Origin: Arthrobacter oryzae
GTDB lineage: Bacteria > Actinomycetota > Actinomycetes > Actinomycetales > Micrococcaceae
Length of the DNA stretch: 64,000 nt
Reading direction: 5' to 3'
NCBI RefSeq assembly: GCF_030812315.1
Contig: NZ_JAUSSM010000002.1
Span: 434,001-498,000 of the forward strand
Part shown: piece by piece, positions 9,938 through 17,030 of the stretch
How the letters are laid out: each line of letters starts with the position of its first letter
Numbering within the stretch: position 1 is the stretch's first letter
The notes under the pieces: model-generated
The model's input: the letters and a program-made list of their open reading frames with translations, nothing else
Databases searched by the model: none
What the model was told of the DNA's origin: nothing
Program-made: the position numbers and the translations under genes

Positions 9938-10537
9938 ATGGCACTGAACCTACGCTCCCTCGGCAAGGCCGTACGCGCCGCACTTCGTTTCCTGGAAGGG
10001 CGCCCGGCCAAGGATCATCCGGGCAATCAATCGCGAGCCCGCGGAACGCAGGGTGGCTCAACCCCGCTTCGCCCAACTCCGGGCAGCGCCCCGCAACCGC
10101 ACGGGGCTGCCGGCGGGGCTGCCGTCGGAATCAGCGGAAAATATCCCGGCGACTTCAAGGGCGTCACGTGCGTGAAGTACGCCCCCTCCCCCAACGGCAA
10201 GCCGGAACCGGGTGAGGTGGTGTGGACGTGGGTCCCCTATGAGGAGGACCACTCCCAGGGGAAGGACCGGCCCGTGCTGCTGATTGGGAGCCGCGGACGG
10301 TATCTGCTCGGGCTGATGCTCACCAGTAAGGACCACGATCAGGACCGCCGCAAAGACGAAAGCTACGTGGACATCGGTACCGGCAGCTGGGACCGGCAGC
10401 GCCGGCCCAGCGAAGCGAAACTGGACCGCATCCTCCAGATCAGGCCGGGCGACATCCGCCGGGAAGGCGCCGTCCTTGACCGGAAGCGCTTTGACAGTGT
10501 TTCCTCGGCGCTCCGCGAGTTGCACGGCTGGAGCTGA
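9938..10537 (+). CDS. PemK/MazF-like family protein, no visible antitoxin
   Basis: A 199-residue protein. Residues 1-65 form a basic, then Gly/Pro/Ala-rich low-complexity tail. The rest (about 68-199) resembles PemK/MazF-like folds, with GKDRPVLLIGSRGRYLLGLMLTSKDHD matching the usual beta strands and S/T-K-hydrophilic turn. The reading frame extends upstream to 9497, but that part is antisense to lepA and is not supported. No antitoxin-sized gene is adjacent, and long-tailed, solitary PemK-like proteins are common in actinobacterial genomes. I would therefore not call it an active toxin without tests. Confidence 0.7.
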   Translation: MALNLRSLGKAVRAALRFLEGRPAKDHPGNQSRARGTQGGSTPLRPTPGSAPQPHGAAGGAAVGISGKYPGDFKGVTCVKYAPSPNGKPEPGEVVWTWVPYEEDHSQGKDRPVLLIGSRGRYLLGLMLTSKDHDQDRRKDESYVDIGTGSWDRQRRPSEAKLDRILQIRPGDIRREGAVLDRKRFDSVSSALRELHGWS

Positions 10538-10597
10538 GGGCGCCCCGCCGCAGGGTCGCGGGGGACAAGCGGAGATCAAGCGGCATTGCAGTGTGTC

Positions 10598-10606
10598 TGC
10601 TACTAT
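10598..10606 (+). promoter_or_regulatory. Candidate extended -10 promoter of rpsT
   Basis: TGCTACTAT fits an extended -10 element (TGN-TANNNT) about 130 bases upstream of the rpsT GTG. No good -35 is present at 16-18 bases. The leader it would create contains a GGCCAC/GTTGGCC inverted repeat. Inferred from motif only. Confidence 0.35.
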
Positions 10607-10736
10607 TGACAGCTGTGTGTCCGTGCAGGTCGACGGCCACTGATGGTTGGCCGCCATAGGTATCCCCACGCCGCTCAGTCAATGGCCAACCTGAAAGCCC
10701 TCTAGACCATTTCCGCATTAAAAAGAGAGTTCACAC

Positions 10737-10997
10737 GTGGCTAATATCAAGTCCCAGAAGAAGCGCATCCTCACCAACGAGAAGGCTCGCCTGCGCAACA
10801 ACGCAGTCAAGTCCGAGCTGAAGACGGCCATCCGCGCCGTCAACACCGCCGTTGAGTCCACCGACAAGGATGCCGCTGCTACTGCGCTGGTTGCTGCAAG
10901 CCGAAAGCTGGATAAGGCTGTCAGCAAGGGCGTTCTTCACAAGAACAACGCTGCAAACCGCAAGTCGGCGATCTCCAAGAAGGTCAACGCACTCTAA
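10737..10997 (+). CDS. rpsT: 30S ribosomal protein S20
   Basis: An 86-residue, strongly basic helical protein starting [19 protein letters not shown], which is the S20 signature. It binds the 5' domain of 16S rRNA early in 30S assembly. The GTG at 10737 is the start, with AGAGAG upstream. It is monocistronic: it has its own upstream region and a strong hairpin terminator 30 bases after the stop. Confidence 0.98.
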   Translation: MANIKSQKKRILTNEKARLRNNAVKSELKTAIRAVNTAVESTDKDAAATALVAASRKLDKAVSKGVLHKNNAANRKSAISKKVNAL

Positions 10998-11026
10998 GGT
11001 TTTCCAGTTCAACTGAACTGATGATC

Positions 11027-11056
11027 GTGGCCGGCACCCCTCGGGGTGCCGGCCAC
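11027..11056 (+). terminator. Hairpin terminator after rpsT
   Basis: A 14-base perfect inverted repeat, GTGGCCGGCACCCC and its complement, with only two bases between the arms (so the real loop takes in some of the stem). It starts 30 bases after the rpsT stop. The following T-tract is weak, as is usual in high-GC actinobacteria. Confidence 0.8.
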
Positions 11057-11159
11057 ATCCATTTAACGGCTGCGTGCGCCTCTCGCGAGGCGCCGTTCAC
11101 TGAACCGGCTTCGGCGGGAGTGGCTCGACGACAGAGCTACGGCGGGGCCGCCCTACACG

Positions 11160-12173
11160 CTAGCGGCGGACCGACGTTGCGATGACGGTGACGGCGTGTT
11201 CCACGGCGTAAACGGGATCGCGGGAGAGGCCCTTGACCTGGGCATCCGCCTCAGCCGTCACCTGGATGGAGCGAACCAGGCCCTCGGGCGTCCAGCGACG
11301 GACGTCACGCTGCGCCTGTTCCACCAGCCAGGGCTGCATGCCAAGCTGCCGCGCGATCTGGGCCGAGGACCCCTGTGCCCCGGCCACCTTGGCGACAGTC
11401 CTAAGTTTTGCGGCCAGTGCAGCCACGAGCGGCACAGGATCCGCTCCGGTTGCGAGGGCGTGCCGAAGGGTGGAAAGAGCGAGCGGCCCGTTGCCGGCCA
11501 GCGCGGCGTCAGCGACTTTGAACGCCGTCGCCTCGATCCGGCCCCCGTAGTACCGGTCCACCATGTCCGTATCAACGGCCGTGGCTGCGTCCGCGATGAG
11601 CTGGCTGCAGGCCGCGGCGAGTTCCGAAAGACTGGCGCCCACCGCATTCACCAAGGCGTGGACGGCCTCCGGCTCGATCCGCCGCGAGGCCGCCTTGAAT
11701 TCCGCGGCGACGAACGCCGACTTGTCCGCGTCCTTTTTGAGGGGCTGGCAATCGACCACCGGCCAACCGGCGGACTTGATGGCATCGAGCAGCTTCTTGC
11801 CCCGGACCCCGCCGCCGTGGCGCACCACCAGGACAGCATCGGGTTCGGGGTTCGCGAGGTATTTGAGGGCGTCTGCGAGGAAGGCGTCATTCATTGCCTC
11901 CGCGGATTCGACTTCGATGAGCTTGGATTCCCCGAACAGCGACGGGCTGACGTTCATGGCGAGGGACCCTGGTTCGTAGCTCCCTGCATTGAGTCTGGTG
12001 ATTTCCACATCGGGTTCAGCCGCGCGGACCTGTGACCTGATGCGGTCCATGGCACGGATGCCGAGGTACTCCTCCGGCCCGCCGATCAGCACCACACGGG
12101 CAGGGGTCACATCGCGCCAGGTGGCCGTCGCTGACGTCGCCGGCTTGGGTCGTGCTTTTTGCGCAGCGGCCAC
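11160..12173 (-). CDS. holA: DNA polymerase III delta subunit
   Basis: A 337-residue clamp-loader subunit. The N-terminal domain shows PARVVLIGGPEEYLGIRAMDRI and FGESKLIEVESAEAMND, the usual start of HolA. The C-terminal helical domain ends with KGLSRDPVYAVEHAVTVIA. HolA opens the beta clamp within the gamma complex. The start is GTG at 12173, with GGAGG nine bases upstream. Its start region overlaps the 3' end of comEC by 67 bases, so it is probably the last gene of comEA-comEC-holA. That order is common in actinobacteria. Confidence 0.93.
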   Translation of the reverse strand: MAAAQKARPKPATSATATWRDVTPARVVLIGGPEEYLGIRAMDRIRSQVRAAEPDVEITRLNAGSYEPGSLAMNVSPSLFGESKLIEVESAEAMNDAFLADALKYLANPEPDAVLVVRHGGGVRGKKLLDAIKSAGWPVVDCQPLKKDADKSAFVAAEFKAASRRIEPEAVHALVNAVGASLSELAAACSQLIADAATAVDTDMVDRYYGGRIEATAFKVADAALAGNGPLALSTLRHALATGADPVPLVAALAAKLRTVAKVAGAQGSSAQIARQLGMQPWLVEQAQRDVRRWTPEGLVRSIQVTAEADAQVKGLSRDPVYAVEHAVTVIATSVRR

Positions 12174-14035
12174 TCTTGGTTCCTCCCGGAAATCGGATTA
12201 ATACCTCTAAGCCTCCCACGGCGGCGGTGCTCATCCAAGCCAGGAAACGGCGGCCAGAAGTCCAGAAAATCGATGGTCTTTCGATGCGCAGCCAGGACCA
12301 GTCTCCACACGGCCCGCGGGTGCAGAAAGAGCCACAGTACGAGCAGGGTGCAGGCGGACAGCAACACCATGGTGGCTGCACCGAACGGCCCCTCGGGCCA
12401 GGGCAGGGAGGCGCCCGGCAGGGCAGAGAAGAATCTGGCGACTCCGGCGACTCCGGCGGCGCAGGCCCCCGCCACCGCTATGGGAACGACGGCCGCCCAC
12501 GGGGCCAGCGGCACCAAAGGGACGGCAGCGGTGCCAAGTATGGTTACCGGCGCGACGAGCGGCGCAGCCACCATGTTCGCCAACAGCGCGAAGGACGAAA
12601 ACTGGGGCTGCAGCAGGACGATCACCGGGCCGCAGAACAGCTGGGCGGAAAGGGGAACCGCGAGTCCGGCGGCCAGCCAGCGCGGAACAACCGGCGGAAG
12701 CCACTCCATGATCCGCGGTCCGGCCACCACGATGCCAAGCGTTGCAAGCACGGACAGGAGGAAGCTGAAGCTGGTCCCCAGTGAAGGATCAGCCATTAGG
12801 AGTCCTATCACTGCAAGACAAAGGAAGCTCAGTCCGCGTCCGGTCCGGCCACCGGACAGGGATACCAGCCCGATCGCCCCCATGAGCGCGGCGCGGAGGA
12901 CGCTGGCATCCGGGTCCACCATCAGGACGAACAGCGCCAGCCCAGTGAGGGCAGCCGCAGCAGCGGGCGCCCGGGGCAGGCGAACAGTCCGGGCAGCCAA
13001 CAGCAATGCGCCTAGGATCAGGCTGCAGTTGGCCCCGCTTACTGCTGTCAGGTGGGTCATACCGACTGTTTTCATGGCGCCTTCAAGCTGTTCATCCAGC
13101 AAGCCAGTGTCACCCGTCACCATTCCGGGCAGCAGGCCCCGCGCATCGCCGCCGATCCATTCCGCGGCAGCGGACAATCCGGTGCGCAGCGCGGCGGGCC
13201 CCTCCTGCCATCCCGAAGGGGCAACCGTGGTGGCCGGACCGGTGCTGGCGGCCAGGATTCCGGCCTGCGTCTGGCCTTCTTCGGCAGGCCTCAGCTTGCC
13301 CGTGGTCCGGATCCGCTGGCCGGGCACCACGTACTGCCAATCAGCACCGCCCATGATCAGCAATTGGACGTCCCCACGGATCAGGTCACCCGTGGCGATG
13401 ATCGCGAACGCGGTGGCCGGAACCGCCCAGCGGTCCGCCCCGGCAGGGCCAGGAGACTTGAGCTGGCGCGGCGGTCCCGTGACCTCCGCTTCGATCACGA
13501 CGGCGGAACGGGACGAAACGGCTGCGGCAACGGGACCGCCGTGCTTTTGCGAAGCGGCTACCGCCGAGTGGGACGCGATGACTGCCGCCAGCGCCAGTGC
13601 AATGATGAGGGTGGTCAGGAAGCTCCGTTGCACTCGCCCCTCCCCTCCTGCCCGGCGCCGGCGTCGGATCACAATCAGCAGCGCGGCCGCGATAAAGAGC
13701 AGGCCGCCAACCACAACGCTCAGCGCCGCCGGCGGCAGCCATACTCCGGCGACGGCAGCCACCCAGGCGAGAAGGGCAGGAGGGGCGAGGCGCAAGTCAG
13801 TCCGGCGCCGTGGCCTGTCCCCGGTTCCGGCCGCAGTGCGCTTGCCCCCGGCGTGCCTGCCTGCTGCCTGCGACCTGTCCGCCAGGGCGGGAATGAGGCG
13901 TGCGGCCAGCAGCGCCGGCAAGGCGGGCGTAGTGGGCAAGCCGTCCGCCGGTCCGGCCGGAGCCTGCCCCGGTATTTGATCGTCGGCCCGGACAGCTGAG
14001 TCGACGAAGCGTTGCCACGGACTGGGCCTGCCCAT
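12107..14035 (-). CDS. comEC: ComEC/Rec2 competence membrane channel without metallo-hydrolase domain
   Basis: A 642-residue polytopic membrane protein of the family that forms the DNA uptake channel. Hydrophobic segments near 75-120 are followed by a soluble segment (about 165-270), then the Competence domain with the conserved GMTHLTAVSGANCSL region near residue 330 and a run of membrane helices to about 565. Many ComEC proteins carry a C-terminal metallo-beta-lactamase domain; here the protein ends soon after the last helix with a basic tail overlapping holA. The start ATG overlaps the comEA stop as TGATG. The tail after residue 575 looks non-conserved, so a lost or displaced domain is possible. 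Confidence 0.88.
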   Translation of the reverse strand: MGRPSPWQRFVDSAVRADDQIPGQAPAGPADGLPTTPALPALLAARLIPALADRSQAAGRHAGGKRTAAGTGDRPRRRTDLRLAPPALLAWVAAVAGVWLPPAALSVVVGGLLFIAAALLIVIRRRRRAGGEGRVQRSFLTTLIIALALAAVIASHSAVAASQKHGGPVAAAVSSRSAVVIEAEVTGPPRQLKSPGPAGADRWAVPATAFAIIATGDLIRGDVQLLIMGGADWQYVVPGQRIRTTGKLRPAEEGQTQAGILAASTGPATTVAPSGWQEGPAALRTGLSAAAEWIGGDARGLLPGMVTGDTGLLDEQLEGAMKTVGMTHLTAVSGANCSLILGALLLAARTVRLPRAPAAAAALTGLALFVLMVDPDASVLRAALMGAIGLVSLSGGRTGRGLSFLCLAVIGLLMADPSLGTSFSFLLSVLATLGIVVAGPRIMEWLPPVVPRWLAAGLAVPLSAQLFCGPVIVLLQPQFSSFALLANMVAAPLVAPVTILGTAAVPLVPLAPWAAVVPIAVAGACAAGVAGVARFFSALPGASLPWPEGPFGAATMVLLSACTLLVLWLFLHPRAVWRLVLAAHRKTIDFLDFWPPFPGLDEHRRRGRLRGINPISGRNQEWPLRKKHDPSRRRQRRPPGAM

Positions 14036-14973
14036 CAGGACACCCGTACGAGTGGCAGCAGCGTCTCCAGCATCTTGGGTCCGACACCGTCCACGGCGTC
14101 GAGTTCCTCCACTGTGCTGAACCGCCCGTGCTCCTTGCGCCAGTCGACGATGCGCTGGGCAAGGACGGGGCCCACCCGCGGCAATGCCCCCAGCTCTTCC
14201 ACCGACGCCGAGTTCAAGTCGATCCTGTCGCCGTCCGGTCCCGGGTTGTCGGAGCCTGCTCCGCCTTCCCCGGGAGCAGTGCCGGGCGGGTCCGGATCTC
14301 CTATCAGCGGCACGTGGATTTTCTGACCGTCAGTCAGGACCGCCGCAAGGTTCAAGCGGTTCAGGTCCGCCCCGGCAGCGCTGCCTCCGGCTGCGGCGAT
14401 GGCCTCGTGGGTCCGGCTGCCTTCCGGCAGTTCCACGACACCGGCCCTGTTGACGGCCCCGGCTACGTGGACCACTATTTTTGCCCCGGACGGGCCACCC
14501 GAAGCCTGCGCTCCTGCCGCGGAATCGCTGGGCCCTCCCGGCGGTCCGGCGGCACCTTCCTCAGGCTGCCCGCGCGCCTCCGCGCTGGTGACCTCGCTCA
14601 GCGGCACTTCACGGGGACTGCTCTCCGCGACGTCCCACCAGAACCAGCCGCCCAGGAGCAGACTCAGCATGCCCAGCAGGACCGCGACGCGCAACCCGGT
14701 GCGCCACCTGACTCTCGAGGGTCCGTGCGTGCCGCCGTCGGAAGGGGAGTCAGTTTCCTCGCGGGCGGGTTGCGCGCCGCCGTCGTACCTAAACGGCCGC
14801 CCGCTGCTCACTCCGTTGCCATGCTCCAACAGGCCCGGGCGGGATGCTGCGTCGCCGCGCCCTTGCCCGTCACCGCCATCACCGCCCCCGGCCGGCCCAA
14901 GGGAGGCCGTCAGGCGGCGCCTTGCACGGCTGGCCGCGGCAGGTGCTCCCGCTTCCGCGTTCCGGCGTGACAT
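14035..14973 (-). CDS. comEA: ComEA-type DNA-binding competence protein
   Basis: A 312-residue membrane-anchored DNA receptor. About 90 polar residues precede one transmembrane helix (LRVAVLLGMLSLLLGGW). A Ser/Gly/Pro-rich linker follows, then an SLBB domain (IVVHVAGAVNRAGVVELPEG) and two helix-hairpin-helix motifs (LGALPRVGPVLAQRIVDW and LDAVDGVGPKMLETLLPL) at the C-terminus. ComEA binds double-stranded DNA outside the membrane and hands it to ComEC. The start is ATG at 14973 after a G-rich stretch. It is the first gene of comEA-comEC-holA. Confidence 0.92.
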   Translation of the reverse strand: MSRRNAEAGAPAAASRARRRLTASLGPAGGGDGGDGQGRGDAASRPGLLEHGNGVSSGRPFRYDGGAQPAREETDSPSDGGTHGPSRVRWRTGLRVAVLLGMLSLLLGGWFWWDVAESSPREVPLSEVTSAEARGQPEEGAAGPPGGPSDSAAGAQASGGPSGAKIVVHVAGAVNRAGVVELPEGSRTHEAIAAAGGSAAGADLNRLNLAAVLTDGQKIHVPLIGDPDPPGTAPGEGGAGSDNPGPDGDRIDLNSASVEELGALPRVGPVLAQRIVDWRKEHGRFSTVEELDAVDGVGPKMLETLLPLVRVS

Positions 14974-15135
14974 ACCCCCACGTTAGGAGAGCGGGACAGA
15001 GAACAGACCGCGCGGATTACGGTATGTGGACAGCCGGCACCAGCAGTTTCACCATTGAATTTACATATTGACCACGCGGGACTCCGCGCCTTACGATTTT
15101 GCCCTGCCTCCGAAAACCGGAGGAAGGTCTGAGCG

Positions 15136-15621
15136 ATGGGGGCGGTCAAGATGCCAAAAAGGTCTGTGCTTTTTTCCGGTTGTGGAGTGGGCGTGGTGCT
15201 CATCCTTGCATCCGGCGCGGTGCCGGCACACGCGGCAAGCAGCGAAGGAACCCAGTTCACGGAAGTCTCGTCGTGCATCACGGATGAGGTCTCCGGCTGG
15301 ACGTTTTGCCAGGCCGGCACCGAACGGCACATCGAGGTGCGGACGCCAAGCGGAGTCGCTGTCTTCCAGGGAAGCGGCCAGGTGGTGTCCACCCAGACCT
15401 CCCCCGACGGCGAACCCCTCACCGTGGACAACGACCACAAGTTCGTCAGCGTGTTCGCCTATTACGAAAGCCCCTGGTTCTACGAGCCCAACGTCATCAA
15501 GACCAACGCGACCAGCGTCTTCGCCTTCCCCGACGGCGCCTCCTGCACCTTCGTGTCTGACAGCATCAGCGTCCTCGACAAGGGCCGTTACAACCGCGAC
15601 ACGGTGACCTGCACCCCCTGA
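15136..15621 (+). CDS. Secreted protein of unknown function
   Basis: A 161-residue protein with a clear Sec signal peptide: a basic N-terminus, a hydrophobic core (about 14-28) and an AHA cleavage site at about 33. The mature part is about 128 residues, beta-rich by appearance, with four cysteines in two groups (SSCITDEVSGWTFC near the start; CTF and VTC near the end), suggesting two disulfides. A strong GGAGGAAGG precedes the ATG. I do not recognise a family. It stands alone between minus-strand comEA and a small minus-strand gene. Confidence 0.75.
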   Translation: MGAVKMPKRSVLFSGCGVGVVLILASGAVPAHAASSEGTQFTEVSSCITDEVSGWTFCQAGTERHIEVRTPSGVAVFQGSGQVVSTQTSPDGEPLTVDNDHKFVSVFAYYESPWFYEPNVIKTNATSVFAFPDGASCTFVSDSISVLDKGRYNRDTVTCTP

Positions 15622-15682
15622 ACTGCCAGGGCGGGGACGTTCCCCATCCAACGGGCCCAAGCGGGCCAATCAGTGCTGTTGG

Positions 15683-15868
15683 CTACTTCTGGTATGTGAT
15701 GTAGGCCTCGTACTGGACCCGCCAGGCCTCCGGGGCCTTGGGATCGGGAACCGTCGTGGTCAGGAACTGGACGCTCGTCACCTGGCCCTTGAGATACTTC
15801 AACCAGTTGGTCACTTCTTCCGACACGTCCTTGTCGAACTGCGCAACGTGGTGGACCTGCATTGACAT
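15683..15868 (-). CDS. Small protein, possibly Cse60/DUF2758-like
   Basis: A 61-residue protein with a strong GGAGG six bases before the ATG, which supports it as real. The layout (short beta strand, DKDVSEEVTNWLKYL helix, then VTSVQF and a final YEAYITYQ strand) recalls the small Cse60/DUF2758 proteins. That is a loose similarity judged by eye. The frame is convergent with the secreted protein gene and follows degV by about 85 bases on the opposite side. The function is unknown. Confidence 0.6.
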   Translation of the reverse strand: MSMQVHHVAQFDKDVSEEVTNWLKYLKGQVTSVQFLTTTVPDPKAPEAWRVQYEAYITYQK

Positions 15869-15955
15869 GGGAGCCTCCTTGTCCGGTGGGGAGACTGTAC
15901 TACCAGCGCCGGGATTGAACCAGTGGCGGCTGACGGCCGGCTCCAGCAGAGTCGG

Positions 15956-16963
15956 TCAGCCGGCGCCGTCCACCGGATCCCTCGCCGGTGTGCTGCTCTC
16001 CCCGACGATCACGGCCAGCACTCCCAGTCCCGCGTGTGCGGCAAGCACTGCAGGGAGCGAACTGATCTGGGCCGGGGGTGCCTCCGGGAGTGCCGCGGCC
16101 AGCCGGCCAGCGAGTTCGGCGGCTTCGCCAGGGTTGCCGAAGTGGTGGACCGCCAGCCGGGCCTGGCCCGAAGGCCGCGCTGCGGCGTCCTCAACCACGA
16201 TTTCCTCGAGGCGGGCCACCGCCCGCGCCGCCGACCTGACCTTCTCCAGCGGGACGATCTTCCCGTCATCCACGGCGAGGATCGGCTTGATGGCAAACAC
16301 TGTTCCCCACAGGGATGCCGCTGCTCCGATCCGGCCGCCGCGGCGCAACTGCTCCAGGCTGGGAACGTAGAAATACACTTTGGTGCGGGCCAGCCGCTCT
16401 TCGGCAAAAGCGCGGACTTCCGCTGCCGGGCGGCCGTCTGCAGCGGCTACCACCGCGCTTTGCACGGCCATGCCCAGCGCCATGCCCACGGTTTTCGAAT
16501 CGAGCACTTCGACGGGGATCCCGACGCGTGATGCAGCGAGTCTGGCGGAGTCGGCAGTGCCGGAAAGGGCTCCGGAGATATGGATGGAGACCACGGCTTC
16601 GAAGCCGCGGCGCCGTGCTGCATGATAAGCCTGCTCGAATTGGCCCGGCGAAGGCCGTGACGTTTTGACGGGCATCCCGGTAGCCAGCGCCACTGCGATC
16701 GTGTCGGTGATGTCGTCTTCACCTTCGCCGTAGATCTCCTCGCCCACCATCACGGGCATGGGAACTACGGTTAGCCGGCCGTCGGCCGTGAAGTCCCTGA
16801 CCCAGTCGGCGGGAAGTGCGGCTGCGGAGTCGGTGACCACCGCGGTGCGCACGACGGCGGCCGGCACCACTGCTTCCGGCGCAACTCCCTGTCGGGAGAC
16901 CTGTCGCAGGCGGACGAGCCGCTCCCTCAGCCACGGCCAGCCGGCCGGCTCCCGGTCGTTCAC
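15956..16963 (-). CDS. DegV family fatty-acid-binding protein
   Basis: A 335-residue protein. The DegV domain begins after about 40 residues with VVTDSAAALPADW and continues with VKTSRPSPGQF, IHISGALSGTADSARLAA and VLDSKTVGMALGMAV. It ends with a region containing KPILAVDDGKIVPLEKVRS. DegV proteins (FakB-type) bind fatty acids; in Gram-positive bacteria some present them to the FakA kinase. No fakA is adjacent. The GTG at 16963 is preceded by GGGGGA. Confidence 0.92.
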   Translation of the reverse strand: MNDREPAGWPWLRERLVRLRQVSRQGVAPEAVVPAAVVRTAVVTDSAAALPADWVRDFTADGRLTVVPMPVMVGEEIYGEGEDDITDTIAVALATGMPVKTSRPSPGQFEQAYHAARRRGFEAVVSIHISGALSGTADSARLAASRVGIPVEVLDSKTVGMALGMAVQSAVVAAADGRPAAEVRAFAEERLARTKVYFYVPSLEQLRRGGRIGAAASLWGTVFAIKPILAVDDGKIVPLEKVRSAARAVARLEEIVVEDAAARPSGQARLAVHHFGNPGEAAELAGRLAAALPEAPPAQISSLPAVLAAHAGLGVLAVIVGESSTPARDPVDGAG

Positions 16964-16995
16964 GGCGTCCCCCTGCTGTTCCGGTTACATCATGG

Positions 16996-17022
16996 CCGGC
17001 CGCCAGTATGACTGGCGGCCGG
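16996..17022 (-). terminator. Hairpin terminator after leuS
   Basis: A 12-base perfect stem (CCGGCCGCCAGT and its complement) with a three-base ATG loop, nine bases beyond the leuS stop and ahead of degV. Confidence 0.75.
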
Positions 17023-17030
17023 TGCCCCGG

